From: JBBDJB01 sp040880125
GTDB lineage: Bacteria > Planctomycetota > Planctomycetia > Pirellulales > JBBDJB01
NCBI GenBank assembly: GCA_040880125.1
Contig: JBBDJB010000053.1
Location: 4,206 to 68,205 of the forward strand
Length of the DNA: 64,000 nucleotides
Direction: 5' to 3'
In this document: positions 52,401-61,026 of the stretch, piece after piece
How the letters are laid out: every line of letters begins with the position of its first letter
Numbering within the stretch: the stretch's first letter is position 1
The notes under the pieces: generated by a model
What the model was told of the DNA's origin: nothing
The model's database searches: none
What the model saw: only the letters and a program-made list of their open reading frames with translations
Translations under genes and position numbers: made by a program

Positions 52401-55400
52401 CGGTTGGATTGATGCCCGGTACGTTCGGCGAGGGCGCCGCGGTCGGAATGGCAAGGTCGTACGAGTACGGCTCCGGCGCCGGTTCCGCCGGCGCGACTGC
52501 GGCAAGCGCCTCCCGGCCCAGGTAGAGCCGGGTATGGTGAGTTAAGAACTCGGCCATAGCAAGGTCACTACGAGTATCGTTGACGACCCCGCCGGCCGCC
52601 GCCACGTGGCCGACGCCGCCGAACATCCACGGGCGCAGAGCGCCGAAGCCTTCGGTCAGACTGTGGACCGGATCGGCCTGTTCGAACACGAGCGACGGGG
52701 ACGGCGCATCGGCCGGATCTTCCGGAAAGAAGTCGGTCGCACCGAAATACACCTCGCCGACTTGCCGCGAGACCATTCCACCCCCGGAAAAGTTCAGCCT
52801 GGGAGACAGCAAGGTTCGCTCGACGGCCAGGTCGTCGATGCCGTCGCCGTTGACGTCACCGGCCGCGACGGGGCGCATGGTGCCGACAAGTTCGATCGTG
52901 TCGAACGCCGAAAGTGAGACCGGGCCAGTGAGGCCGGACCGCCCCGCCACGACATACGACCCGTCAATGCCCTGGATGATCAGATCATCAAATGTACCGA
53001 GTGCACCGCCATTTAAGTTACCGGCCGTGCGGATGCCTTCGACTAAAATATCGGGAATCGCAATTTGGAGGCCGCCAGTCACCGACAGCGCCGAGACACC
53101 GCCGCCAGCGAGCAGCGGCTGCGCTGCGCCGCCATACAGGACGAATATCGTCGGCAGATTCGGAAAGCCGCGCACGTGGATCGCAAAATCCTCGTGCGAA
53201 TCGCCGTTGAAGTCGCCCACGCCGCCGACTACGGCGGTGCCCACCGACGCCGTGTCATTCGTGATCTGGATGTCTGAATTTCGTGTCACGTCGTGATAGA
53301 TGCCGCGCACGGCCAGGTCGTCGACGTACCATCCTTCCAGGTGGTTCGCCAGGTTGTCGACGGTATCGAACTCAAGCCGCACGCGAATCTGTTGGCCGAG
53401 ATAGGCGTCCAGCTCGAAAGCCGCGCGTCGCCAGTAGGAACTGGGGTCGAGCAATTTGTCGGTGTTGGAGGCCGAGCCTCCCGTCACCGCCAGCGGCGCG
53501 TACGAGGCGCCGCCGTCGGTCGACACTAGCACGCGCGCCACGTCCGTCGCTCCGTCCGTGCGGAGGAAGTAATTGAACGAGAGCGACGCCCCCAACAGTG
53601 CGGGATCGGTCAGATCGACCGTGGGAAGAGTAATCCAACCGGCTGTCGCACTGCCGGAATCGTAATTGCCGGAGACCTCCTGCCCGAAATACAGGCTCGC
53701 GCCGCCGCCGTGGCCGACGTCGCCGCTGCGGCGCATGCTGCGATGCCACTGTCCGGCTATGCGGCCCGGCAGCCCGGTGACGTTTTGGATCAACCCGGCG
53801 CTCGCCGGATTGTTGAAGTCCTCGTGGAACAGCAGCCCCTGGTCCCAATCGTTGCGGCCGAGATAAATCCCTACGAATCCGTCGAAGGAATCCACATCGT
53901 TGCGGTCGCCGTAAAGCAGCAGGTCGTCGATCTGGTCGGCGTTCACATCGCCCACCGCGAGGAAGTTGTCGGAGCGGAGGTAGACGTCGGCCTCCGCCAC
54001 CACGTCGATAGCGCCTGACCAGCGGGACGAATCGGTCGTGCCAAAGAGGATGTAGACCCCCAGTCCGCTGGGCGTGGGAAAGTCTTCGTCGGAATGATCG
54101 TTGATGTAGTTGACGGCGATGTCGTCGATTTGGTCACCGTTGAAATCGCCCGTGACGATTTGCGAGATGCCGCCGCCGATCGACGCACTGAGCAGCGGCG
54201 CCGGCAACAGGAGCGTGACGGGAACGCCGTTTGGTCCGGCGCTGCCGCCTCCGGCTCCTCCGAAGTAAACTCGCGCTTGTGTCGCACGAATTACGTCACT
54301 GGGGTGCAGCGTGGTTCCGATGGTGGCAATGAAATCCAGCCCCGTACCGACGTGGTCGTCAACGCTCGATATCAAGTCGTCAAAGCCGTCGTTGTTGATG
54401 TCGCCCAGGGAGATCACCACTCCGCGATCGGAGAGACCGCCGGAGATCACCTCGTCCGCCGTGCCGGGCGGGATGTGGGCGGCGCTGCCAACTTCCGGAG
54501 TGAAGTGGATCGAGTACGGACCGCTCGGCCCGGTCACGTGCAGCAGATAGTACTCCGGCACCCCGACCGGTTCCTCGACGACAACGATCTGCATCCCGCT
54601 GGCCGGATCGATGTCCTGTGCGGCGAACAGGTCGAGCGTAAAGATGGCGCCGGGCGCCCCGCTGTCGGACACCGCCACCATGTCGGCCGTCACAATTGTT
54701 CGCTGCAAACCACCGAACTGCGCCCGGGCGTACGGCGTCGTCAGGATGTACCAGTCGCCGGTGTCCTCCGAGCCGATGCTTAGCGCGTGAAGCGTCGTCC
54801 CAGCGATCGGATGGTCGGGCGACAGCCCCGGCAACATCGCGGCGAAAGCCGCCGTATCGTTCCGGCCCGACTGGCCAGTGCTGTTGACGTACTCGAACCG
54901 ATCAGGCAACTCGGGCGTGAAGTTCCCGTGGATTTCGTCGTCGCCATCGCCGCCGACAAGATCGTCGTCGCCCAATCCGCCGAGGATAAAGTCGCGGTCC
55001 GGTCCGCCGTCGATATGATCTGCCAGCGGGCCGCCGACGAGGATATCGGAACCGGCGCCGCCGTAAATCTCCAGCGCCGCGATGCGCGCGCCCTGTTGGA
55101 AGTCGCCCTCGGCCAACCCCCACGTGCTGCCGTCGATGTTCTCGCTGCCATCGGGGCGGAGGAACTTGTATCCGGCGTCGGCTCGGACGACGTCGTTGCC
55201 GGCCCGTGTGTCGAAAACGGTCCGTTCGATGTCATCGCCGGCCGTGTAGTATGCGAAGTGTTGCAGAAACTCGTTGCGGCGTCCGGTCGCCGTCAGGGGC
55301 GCGGCTCCCTCAAAGCCCAGCGACGCGAGTCCATCAAGTTCCACCGTTGCGGTAGGGCCGGCTCTCATTGTGCTGAAGGTGATTCGACCGTCGTCCTGAC

Positions 55401-58400
55401 TGGCGATGACGTCACCGGCCAAACCGGCCGCGGCCATCGCGCCGTTCAGATCGTCGAGCAGATCGGCAAGCGAGCGATCCGCTCCGGCGCTGGCCGGCAA
55501 CGTTAATGTAACAAGCGGTCCGCCGTTGACGCGCAGCATGAACGTCTGATCGGACTGCACAGAGAAGTTGTCTGGTGGCATTGCGGCACGAATTACCGCC
55601 GGCGCGGCCGGAATCGTGGCGAACTGATTGTCCGCTACATCCCACACCAGGGCCGAGACTTCGTACCGATGGAGGACCGTGTTGTAGCGGATGGTGACGT
55701 GGTCCGGCACCGGCTGCCCCTGCGCGTCCAGGTCTCCGCCGAGAAACAGCACACGGTCGTCGCCGTCCTCGCCAATCAACTCATCCGAGAGCATCGGAAT
55801 GAGCGTCTGATCCGATCCGTTAACTAGCGGCAGGCCGTCGGGGATGATCTGGAAGGTGTCGTCGCCCTCTTGGCCAAACAGCAGGTCGCTCGCCTGGCGG
55901 TCCTGACCGCCGGTGAGCACATCGTGGCCGGGTCCACCGAAGATAAAATCCTCGCCGGGACCACCGGCCAGTGTGTCGTTGCCTTCGCCCCCCAGGATGA
56001 GATCGCGGCGGATCGCGTCCGTGCGGATGCCCAATTGGATCGGCTCGGGCAGAGGCGCGCCGCCGGCCGGGAGGACGAAATTCAAGTCATAAACCGTCGG
56101 CACGATCCGCGGCGAAGTCACTTCCAGCCAATACGGTGCGCCCGCGGTCAGGCTGGACAGGTTCAGCGGCGGCGCAGTCTCCAGGCTCAAGTCAAGCACA
56201 GTCGTTCCGGCAATGGCGAAAACTGGCAGCAGCTCGTATCGAGCGGCCGATTGTCCGGCCACGCGCAAGACGAACTGCCCCGCCGAGAGGCCCGTCAGGT
56301 CGAGCTCCAACCGGCCGTCTTCCTGTTCGATCGCGACGGCGAGCAGCGCGCCGGTACTGCTTCGCAGCTCCAGCGATAGACTGCTGCCAGGGCTGTGCGA
56401 GCGAAGCCGCATCTTGGGGCTTCCGGCGAGATCGGCATCCGTCAGCGCGAAGCGATAGTAGTCAACATCCGAAGCAGTGTGCAGCGTGGCACCAGTCAGT
56501 CGAGCGAGCGAGCCGAACTGGTCTATCGACCGCGCGTTGAACAAAAAGTTGTTCGGCGACGGCCCCAGTTCGCCCTCATCGGGCGCAGCCAAGATCGGCG
56601 CGATGGTCGTCCCGTCGGCCAGGTCCAGTCCGCTGGCCGCCTCGCCATATACCTGCAGACTCAGCCCGTCGGTGTCAGCCAGGCTGGTGAGCGCCAATTG
56701 TGCGGCGGCCGGATTGGCGAGCGCGAACCGGTACCAATCGACGTCGCTGGGATTGTCGATCGTCAGACCGCTGAACTGTACGCCTTGGGCCAGTGCGCCA
56801 ACTGCGCTGGCGGTAGCCGCAGCGGAAACCAGGTTGTAGGCCTGATTGGGGCCGTCGTTTCGAGTCGGTCGCTCCGCAGAATCGATTAAGATCGCATTGC
56901 CGGCTTGGATTTCCACGCGGTCATCGCCCGCACCGGCGTCGATCCAAACCGTGCTTTGCACCGTCGGCCCAACTGTAACCTGATCGTCTCCGTCCAGGGC
57001 GTCGATGATGATGGCGAGAAACTCGCCTTCATCCGGCAGTAGACCACCGTTGAGGACGAGCGTGTTGAAGATTAGTTCGCGATCGGCAGGGTCGGCCGCG
57101 GCGAGCGCTTCCAAGTCGACGACCAGATCGGCCGGATCCCAGATCAAGTTGTCACTTTCATCGGTGGCGTCAAAGTCCAGACGCACCTGCAGATCGAACG
57201 TGAAGTTGCCGTTATTGTTGGTCAGCCGGGTGACGATGTGCCGATCGGCCAACAGGCCGGGCTCGGTGACGAAGTCGACCGCGATCACGTCGTCCAAGTT
57301 CGTCGCGCCGACGTACCACACGCGGTCGGTTGCTTTGGCATATTCCTTCCAGGCGTCGCCGGCCAGTGCGCCGTCGAGGTTTTCAAATGTAGCGCCGTCG
57401 GCCGAATAAAGCGTGTCGGCGCCGCCGCCACCGAAGAGGAAATCGAGCCCGGTGCCGCCGTAAAGGTTATCGGCCTGAGGTCCGCCGATGATACGATTGA
57501 GCCCTGTGTCCTCGCGCGGGAGCGTCCCGTTCTGGTCGTCGTCGACCAGGCCGCCGTTGGCGCCGACAAAGATGCCGAATTGGACCTGCATGTCCGCGTC
57601 GATATCGTTCGTCTCGCGAGGATCGACCGACCAGGCGAACAGGTCGTTCGTCCCCATGCCGCCAAGTAGATCGTCGTTGCCGACACCGGCGAAAAGCATA
57701 TCGTGGTCGCTCGAGTTTGCCATTGCGCCGTCGTGCCCGAAGAGCCGGTCATCGCCGGCAAATCCAAACAGGATGTCGCTGCCGCCGAAGGATTGATCGC
57801 TGCCGTTCTGGCCTTCGAGTCGATCGGAGTCGCCGCCGCCCCACAGCTCGTCATTGCCACCACCGCCGTACAGGTGATCTTCGCCAGCACGCAGTCCGGC
57901 CGTGTCGAAGCCGAACGCGAAATCTAGTGCGACAGAGGCGCTGCCGCTTAGCTCCACCGTCAACGGTGGGAAGATCGGCAGCGCAATGGTCTTGGAGAGC
58001 GACACCGAAAGCGGCGCCATGTCGAATCGCACCAGCTCCACGTCCTTTCCCATCAACAGCCCGAACAAGTCGGAAGGATTATCGAGAATGGGAAAGGAGA
58101 ACCCGCTTCCCGTCACCTGTTCGGCCTGATTCAAAAAACCCGCCGCCTGCGGATTGCTGGTGCTCAGTTGTGTCTTGGGATTACCCAACGACAGCACGTT
58201 TGGATCGACACCGTCGAGTGATGCCCTGCCGCGCAAGTCGCCGAGACTGAAGCTGCCGATGTCGACGAAGATCGCGTCGCTGAACGTCGGCAGGTTTTGC
58301 ACCAGAGAGAGCACATCGGCCACGGCAGCAACGAAATCGACCTGGCTACTGCCGAAACGCTTGGCCAGGTCGATCAGCGACACGTTGAGTACCGGTATCT

Positions 58401-61026
58401 GAAACGACAGCACGTCAGTGATCGGCCGCAGCGGCGAAAGGACCTGCTGAATCGACCCGAGCGTGGAGCCGAACAAGTCCGAGATGAAGCCGCCGGCATC
58501 GAACTGCACGTTGTTGAAAGCGAGGTTGGGCGCGTTGCCATAGCTGGCCGGACCGCCGGCAGGATCCGCACTATCGAAGACCCAGTCGAGATTGAATTCG
58601 CCGCGCAGCGTGGGAAGCAGCTCGCTTCCAGCGATGCTCGTGACAAACGTCAAATTGAGATCGGCCACGGCCGAGAGCGACGCGTTGATCACATCGCCCG
58701 GCGAAGCGCTGCGAAGTTCGGTGAGCGAAAGCCGCCCATCGGCCGCCTGTGTGCCGGGATCGCGAATGTCGACGGCGAAGCTTCCCGAGAAGTGCGATGG
58801 ATCGGTCGGATCGTCCTTCACGTTCAATTGCAGCAGAGCCAGGCGGGCCGTCGCACTGAGGTTCGGAATGGATGCGTCGAAGTGGATGGACAGCTCGTCC
58901 TGTTCATTGATACGGAGATAGACGCCCTCGGTCTTGCTGAAGCCGATGCCGAAGTCAAAATCGAAGCCGATCAACGTGCGGACGGCTCCGTCCACCTCAA
59001 GCTCCAGCGCCGGCAGGCCGAGGTCGAAGGCGATCTGCTGATCGACCAGCGTCAGCGCCCGGTGCAGGTGGAAATCGAACTGCACGCGGTCTGGTGTGGA
59101 GATGATGGGAATGTCGGCCGTCGTGATGACGCCGTCGTTGTTGAAGTCGGCCAGCAGGTTCAGCCCGGAGATCGGGCCGAGGACTTCGAAAAAGGCATCT
59201 AGCAGCGGCTGTACGCCTTGCGTGCCGATGCCGTCGATCGCCGCAGTGACTTCGGTGCGCAGCTCGGTCAAAAAGCTGGCCGCCTGCGCCAGTTGATCGC
59301 CGATGAGCGGGACGGGAACGCCCAGCACGTTGCCGTCCACCAGGTCCTCCAACAGTTTGAAGACGCCGTCCCAGCTTCCGACCAGACCGTCGAGGTTGTC
59401 TTGCAGGTCGCCGATCAAGGCGTCGATCCGTGCGGCGAAGTCCGGAACAACTAGCGAAATCGTTCCGCCCTCCAGCAGCGTCTCCAGATCGGCGGTAAGC
59501 ACAATCGCCGGCGTCGTCGGATCGAACGGTGTCTGATCGTTGCCGAAGAAGACCGGCAGAGTGGCCATTGCCATACCGGTGAGCGATGAATCGATGTCGC
59601 CCGAGGTCAGCTCGTCGAAGAGCTCGTAGCGGTGATCCGTCGGATCGTCCACGAGTCCCAGCGTCCAGTTGCCGTTCAGATTGGCAGTGCCGTCGCGGAC
59701 CAGCAGCGTGAAGACCAGTACGGTGGCGTCGAATGAAAGGTCTTCGCCAGTGACCGTGGCCGACGCGGTGATGCCCGTGGTGTCCTTGACGTAGAACTCC
59801 GGAGAGGTCGGATCGCTGACGTCGATGGTCAGGCCGAGCGTAAGCTGGGCATTGGCCGTGAGGGTCAACTCGCCGCCGGTCTCGATGCTGATGAGGTTGT
59901 CGGCGGCGCCGCCGAGGCTTATCAGGTCGAAGCTCAGTGGCAGATTGGTCGACACGCCGCCGCCGAAGGTGACGTCGATGTCGAACGAGCCGGTACCGAG
60001 TCCGACGTCGATGTTGAGAGTCGGCAGCGACAGCTCGCCGATCTCCGCTTGAATAGCGCCCTCGAGCGAGTCGTGGAACGCCGCGATCGTGCGCGGCTGG
60101 TCCGCTTCCAATCGATCAATAATCCGCCCGAAGCGGGCCGACAGTTCAAGAACCTCGGCCAGGCTGGTATTTACCAGCGGCAGTTCCTTCTGCAAAAGCT
60201 CGTTGGCCTCGACGCCCGTCAAGAACGACTGCACTTCGCGCAGTCCGTTGATGAGTTGCGAAAAGGCGAACTCCTCCAGGCCGCTGAGCAGATCGAACTC
60301 CGGCTCGATCGCCGCTGCGAACGTGCCGGGATCGAACAGATCCGAGATCGTCACGATCAGCCGGGGATCGCCGGGCGGTGAGAGCGGTGCCGGGTTGACT
60401 TCGATCGGCAGCTCAAAGCTGGCCGACCCGGTGGGGCCCTGCACGTCAATCAGGCTGCCGGGATCGTTTGCGAGAGCGTCGAACAGCTCGTCAAACGTGA
60501 TTCTGCCGTCTGCGGCGCCCGTGCCGGGATCCGTCAGCGATACGCTCACGCCGGCACTGGCCGTGCCGGTGCCGCTATTGATCGAAACGTCAACAAAGCC
60601 AACTCGGGCCGTGGCGTCCACGTCGGCAGCGCTGAGGCTGATGTTGCCGCCGAGCATGCTGCCGGCGGCGTCGATGAAGAAGCGGTCGGCATCGGTAACG
60701 CCGTGCAACGCCTGGCCCACGAGAACGCCGTCACCGTCCACGTCCGTCCCCACCAGGCCCAGATCGAGCGCGACGAATGAGCCGGGCAGACCTGAAACGG
60801 AAAGTGTGCCGGCGCCGATCGATGTGTCCACGAGTCGAATCGCCTGCTGCGTGTCAGGATCGACCGAGGCGGTGAGAAACGCCGAAGCATTTGTGATGGC
60901 CGTAAGCACTTGGCCGAGCGTTGTAAAAGACGAGGCCAGGTTGATGTCCACCGTTGCGAAGCGTAATCTGCAGATCGTTGGTCGGAGTCGGCGTATCCGG
61001 CGTAATGACGACTCCCTCACCGCCAT
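46456..61026 (-). CDS. Giant extracellular modular protein, central segment (4,856 codons)
   Basis: This continuous 4,856-codon reading is a secreted, calcium-binding, repeat-rich protein of adhesin type. Modules in order from the N-terminal side: beta-rich repeats with P-(L/V)-x-(G/N) signatures (58.3-61.0 kb); RTX block 1 (57390-57895); pre-peptidase-like domains (56.4-56.8 kb); RTX blocks 2 and 3 (55830-56005, 54920-55072); about eleven FG-GAP (D-x-N-x-D-G) repeats (50900-54430) with a MAM-like insertion (53290-53850); LRR set 1 (49290-49505); a second propeller (48130-49250); LRR set 2 (47950-48128); a golvesin-like domain (47545-47955); an SdrD-B-like domain (46895-47125); and PKD repeats. 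The first about 20 codons are not true coding sequence, because the protein continues from the 60854-63865 reading by a frameshift. Confidence 0.9.
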   Translation of the reverse strand: MAVRESSLRRIRRLRPTICRLRFATVDINLASSFTTLGQVLTAITNASAFLTASVDPDTQQAIRLVDTSIGAGTLSVSGLPGSFVALDLGLVGTDVDGDGVLVGQALHGVTDADRFFIDAAGSMLGGNISLSAADVDATARVGFVDVSINSGTGTASAGVSVSLTDPGTGAADGRITFDELFDALANDPGSLIDVQGPTGSASFELPIEVNPAPLSPPGDPRLIVTISDLFDPGTFAAAIEPEFDLLSGLEEFAFSQLINGLREVQSFLTGVEANELLQKELPLVNTSLAEVLELSARFGRIIDRLEADQPRTIAAFHDSLEGAIQAEIGELSLPTLNIDVGLGTGSFDIDVTFGGGVSTNLPLSFDLISLGGAADNLISIETGGELTLTANAQLTLGLTIDVSDPTSPEFYVKDTTGITASATVTGEDLSFDATVLVFTLLVRDGTANLNGNWTLGLVDDPTDHRYELFDELTSGDIDSSLTGMAMATLPVFFGNDQTPFDPTTPAIVLTADLETLLEGGTISLVVPDFAARIDALIGDLQDNLDGLVGSWDGVFKLLEDLVDGNVLGVPVPLIGDQLAQAASFLTELRTEVTAAIDGIGTQGVQPLLDAFFEVLGPISGLNLLADFNNDGVITTADIPIISTPDRVQFDFHLHRALTLVDQQIAFDLGLPALELEVDGAVRTLIGFDFDFGIGFSKTEGVYLRINEQDELSIHFDASIPNLSATARLALLQLNVKDDPTDPSHFSGSFAVDIRDPGTQAADGRLSLTELRSASPGDVINASLSAVADLNLTFVTSIAGSELLPTLRGEFNLDWVFDSADPAGGPASYGNAPNLAFNNVQFDAGGFISDLFGSTLGSIQQVLSPLRPITDVLSFQIPVLNVSLIDLAKRFGSSQVDFVAAVADVLSLVQNLPTFSDAIFVDIGSFSLGDLRGRASLDGVDPNVLSLGNPKTQLSTSNPQAAGFLNQAEQVTGSGFSFPILDNPSDLFGLLMGKDVELVRFDMAPLSVSLSKTIALPIFPPLTVELSGSASVALDFAFGFDTAGLRAGEDHLYGGGGNDELWGGGDSDRLEGQNGSDQSFGGSDILFGFAGDDRLFGHDGAMANSSDHDMLFAGVGNDDLLGGMGTNDLFAWSVDPRETNDIDADMQVQFGIFVGANGGLVDDDQNGTLPREDTGLNRIIGGPQADNLYGGTGLDFLFGGGGADTLYSADGATFENLDGALAGDAWKEYAKATDRVWYVGATNLDDVIAVDFVTEPGLLADRHIVTRLTNNNGNFTFDLQVRLDFDATDESDNLIWDPADLVVDLEALAAADPADRELIFNTLVLNGGLLPDEGEFLAIIIDALDGDDQVTVGPTVQSTVWIDAGAGDDRVEIQAGNAILIDSAERPTRNDGPNQAYNLVSAAATASAVGALAQGVQFSGLTIDNPSDVDWYRFALANPAAAQLALTSLADTDGLSLQVYGEAASGLDLADGTTIAPILAAPDEGELGPSPNNFLFNARSIDQFGSLARLTGATLHTASDVDYYRFALTDADLAGSPKMRLRSHSPGSSLSLELRSSTGALLAVAIEQEDGRLELDLTGLSAGQFVLRVAGQSAARYELLPVFAIAGTTVLDLSLETAPPLNLSSLTAGAPYWLEVTSPRIVPTVYDLNFVLPAGGAPLPEPIQLGIRTDAIRRDLILGGEGNDTLAGGPGEDFIFGGPGHDVLTGGQDRQASDLLFGQEGDDTFQIIPDGLPLVNGSDQTLIPMLSDELIGEDGDDRVLFLGGDLDAQGQPVPDHVTIRYNTVLHRYEVSALVWDVADNQFATIPAAPAVIRAAMPPDNFSVQSDQTFMLRVNGGPLVTLTLPASAGADRSLADLLDDLNGAMAAAGLAGDVIASQDDGRITFSTMRAGPTATVELDGLASLGFEGAAPLTATGRRNEFLQHFAYYTAGDDIERTVFDTRAGNDVVRADAGYKFLRPDGSENIDGSTWGLAEGDFQQGARIAALEIYGGAGSDILVGGPLADHIDGGPDRDFILGGLGDDDLVGGDGDDEIHGNFTPELPDRFEYVNSTGQSGRNDTAAFAAMLPGLSPDHPIAGTTLHALSIGSEDTGDWYILTTPYARAQFGGLQRTIVTADMVAVSDSGAPGAIFTLDLFAAQDIDPASGMQIVVVEEPVGVPEYYLLHVTGPSGPYSIHFTPEVGSAAHIPPGTADEVISGGLSDRGVVISLGDINNDGFDDLISSVDDHVGTGLDFIATIGTTLHPSDVIRATQARVYFGGAGGGSAGPNGVPVTLLLPAPLLSASIGGGISQIVTGDFNGDQIDDIAVNYINDHSDEDFPTPSGLGVYILFGTTDSSRWSGAIDVVAEADVYLRSDNFLAVGDVNADQIDDLLLYGDRNDVDSFDGFVGIYLGRNDWDQGLLFHEDFNNPASAGLIQNVTGLPGRIAGQWHRSMRRSGDVGHGGGASLYFGQEVSGNYDSGSATAGWITLPTVDLTDPALLGASLSFNYFLRTDGATDVARVLVSTDGGASYAPLAVTGGSASNTDKLLDPSSYWRRAAFELDAYLGQQIRVRLEFDTVDNLANHLEGWYVDDLAVRGIYHDVTRNSDIQITNDTASVGTAVVGGVGDFNGDSHEDFAIHVRGFPNLPTIFVLYGGAAQPLLAGGGVSALSVTGGLQIAIPDILVEGIRTAGNLNGGALGTFDDLIIQGIDGSYVVAGRSGLTGPVSLSAFDTIELVGTMRPVAAGDVNGDGIDDLAVERTLLSPRLNFSGGGMVSRQVGEVYFGATDFFPEDPADAPSPSLVFEQADPVHSLTEGFGALRPWMFGGVGHVAAAGGVVNDTRSDLAMAEFLTHHTRLYLGREALAAVAPAEPAPEPYSYDLAIPTAAPSPNVPGINPTDASAQITESFALLGVNPQEMLASSLDVGDVNGDGYRDLLLNGVGVSYLLLGPTMLDEIGSILDQAVIVLDTASLGTPFLRGGDVNADGLADLAFLSETTHPPFPEDFTVVRVLFGSEELPTHIDASYLTAANSRTVEIRQAFLTPENQSVHLLNYNGDVNPVTGIAYSDLLIVGSNAAPPGGASSTAFVISGADLPVNEALQGETRYIARIGVDSSPPMLFEEVLGFTPNNTARFYNLEVNVVGDVNGDGLEDMVFSWPFLSVINDPTVPPLAAGRAFLVLGRTEFFDVFEVDDDSALIVQDISFGYKIFALGDVNQDGLSDFAISRTREDNLTAPGALYVFYCSTEFDSDNPTSEKLSPEEAADLVVYHRSPGSLADGLSLISELSVTAGDFNGDGKQDLAVGVPSTIVTSGLETYKPLFNQVQPTPDPQYIIDTLQRGSTHVFFSVAEAAGPLYLDAADLVLAGAQPSDMLGTLPYSPRIDLNHDGLHDLVIGAAGVDSTLANPMSNAGGLYVIYGARGSGPLPGVDDFIELANFNVSGSGDFLVDRATGQAEVFHAQLAANQSEQWFRFSTLGDGRPGDHLVLSPASGLSLGPGGSPTLRMDAISTGSLIDGQVDPIEQFANRFAVEASGTDGIVEFDISSLLQYRDDPQALPATFLQFSLSDVPSISASNTLRVSLLDREGDGWLNPLDGLSTATNVFTLNHAALTVPGFSYFINIGDALLPALAAGWTRVTFRLELESPDMTGAIAINGGGNFRPGLVTFPQTDGLLADLHDAHGALLAQGQALFDMQHLTADSYYLRVYHPLFAPASPQPLSLSFVAPAIGHTHPLSDHDKIHGADGNDLVVGNDELDRLFGDGGVDLFIAETIELRDHTAGEIVFAPELGQFVHDAPFEPLDPVVHFADANLEAAVAQALRLTVTESHSGIPRAVRPMMSSDLARLFTLDLINQGIVDLSGLQLAVNLRELHLPWNHITDVSPLATLGNLELLTLDANAISDLSPLAGLTRLKALSLDYNPIVDIGPLSSLTALEHLSIEGRLSAELADSLPGGLAGGYGLLQELTNPVDSAASFGFALATMDNRVVVGAPSTPLLNDQGQLQNNAGTVYVYSALSGERLLAIDNPSPAQTELFGNAVATYDGKIVVGAPGARDPNVPVNPPTIGLVYVYNGSGDLLHTLRAPTPGSLFGTSVAVLGSVIAVGASDSVSGFSSAGAVYFFDAETGTFLRQVANPQPGTNDLFGSRIAPLDDDTLIVAAGNDDGNVGSVWLVDAFTGAAAKLPNPAPAFGSGMGFSVASIAGEVLAGAPGGGGAVFQFTSAGSLLSLLGNPEPPASSFGSGVAGIGTHAIAVGATGNDTGTTDAGAVFLYDYPNFAGTTKLANPIPSSADQFGRTITTLGDDLMLGAFGTDRGGVSNTGSTYIYGQFDTAGISDISALAGLTQLRWLSLASNDIDDVAPLASLSQLEFLHLHDNAIADLSPLAGQYLIDDGDEGFSSTGQWLNNTSPTDAAFGDDYQFTAGGDTSGNTATWQFEDLPDGTYNIQATWLAGGSRARQANYELDAGTSPTSVLVNQRFAHSGATFAGRSWQTLGSLEVTGGELVVRLSGSGDGSLAADALRLVKVGSLPAAQGLKHLTLQDNPLTGHSLDVVLPIIDGLADTVTVDANTSEPTLMPIATSYTSVSVPFAAALQYDDFDGDSVLLTAQSDTPSVEIIITPDGSGVLQLIVIPSSGFVGTARITVTAQDRAGGGRSVQQRFDLHIGTGGIHGTKWNDLDRDDVRDSGEPGLEGWTLYIDGNLNGLFDAGELFTLTDANGDYALDNLATQTHTVAEQAQPGWIAASSKNINLAPPILLVTGVSLGTFRVVNAGLDRIVNEGVFTAFNSVVSDPNPANGSNFTYQWQVVADNGQVVNPGSASSFAFTPRDNGTYIVALTVTDLDDGGMQYVDTVEVTALNRAPTVNLGLDRVVSEGASVLFSNPAMRLAIC
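46470..46480 (-). other. Frameshift in a PKD repeat of the giant gene
   Basis: The upstream frame runs VLFSNPAM then leaves sense (RLAIC, stop). The sense resumes as AAGDLLNYAWEVLGG in the next frame. One missing G in atgcggct (minus strand) would restore a continuous repeat. Confidence 0.8.
46895..47125 (-). other. SdrD-B-like calcium-binding beta domain
   Basis: GIHGTKWNDLDRDDVRDSGEPGLEGW followed by YIDGNLNGLFDAGELFTLTDANGDY has the alternating Asp/Asn pattern and length of SdrD B-type domains, which stiffen surface adhesins when calcium is bound. Confidence 0.8.
47545..47955 (-). other. Golvesin/xanthan-lyase-type CBM-like domain
   Basis: The region from YLIDDGDEGFSSTGQWLNN to LRLVKVG has the W, G-Y-Q and WQTLGSLEV pattern of golvesin C-terminal domains, thought to bind ligands on or near the cell surface. 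Confidence 0.7.
47950..48128 (-). repeat. Leucine-rich repeats, set 2 (internalin-like)
   Basis: About three 22-residue units of the form L-x-x-L-x-x-L-x-L-x-x-N-x-I-x-D-(I/V/L)-x-P-L-A, e.g. LRWLSLASNDIDDVAPLASL. Confidence 0.9.
48130..49250 (-). repeat. Beta-propeller-like FG-GAP-type repeats inserted between two LRR sets
   Basis: Six or seven units of about 50 residues share LFGNAVATYDGKIVVGAPGA, LFGTSVAVLGSVIAVGAS, SFGSGVAGIGTHAIAVGATG and so on. Each pairs a ...FG...V segment with a V-Y-x-Y/F strand. This resembles integrin-like propellers without the D-x-N-x-D-G calcium motif. Confidence 0.75.
49290..49505 (-). repeat. Leucine-rich repeats, set 1
   Basis: About three to four units such as LRELHLPWNHITDVSPLATL, LELLTLDANAISDLSPLAGL and LKALSLDYNPIVDIGPLSSL, the same type as set 2, from which they are separated by the propeller-like region. 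Confidence 0.9.
50900..54430 (-). repeat. FG-GAP (integrin-alpha-like) repeat region
   Basis: About eleven calcium-binding units have the core G-D-(V/I/F)-N-x-D-x-x-x-D-(L/I/F): for example GDINNDGFDDLIS, GDFNGDQIDDIAV, GDVNADQIDDLLL, GDVNGDGYRDLLL, GDVNQDGLSDFAI and DLNHDGLHDLVIG. Several blades are long, and a MAM/immune-inhibitor-like jelly roll (LFHEDFNN to WYVDDLAVRG) interrupts the series at 53290-53850. Confidence 0.9.
54920..55072 (-). repeat. RTX (hemolysin-type) calcium repeats, block 3
   Basis: Nonapeptide units GGxGxDxLx such as GGAGSDILVGG, GGPDRDFILGG and LGDDDLVGGDGDDEIHG form a calcium-binding beta roll, consistent with export by a type I-like or other unfolded-state route. 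Confidence 0.92.
55830..56005 (-). repeat. RTX calcium repeats, block 2
   Basis: ILGGEGNDTLAGG, GEDFIFGGPGHDVLTGG and LLFGQEGDDTFQI are standard RTX units. Confidence 0.92.
57390..57895 (-). repeat. RTX calcium repeats, block 1
   Basis: Units include LYGGGGNDELWGGGDSDRL, ILFGFAGDDRLFGHDG, GVGNDDLLGGMGTNDLF and LYGGTGLDFLFGGGGADTL, spread over about 500 bp with a linker of about 55 residues before the last group. Confidence 0.92.

Noticed and set aside
46470..60967. Programmed ribosomal frameshifting in the giant gene
   Set aside because: Neither site has a slippery heptamer with a downstream structure, and the nearby TAG at 46277 would still stop translation; mutation or sequence error is simpler.
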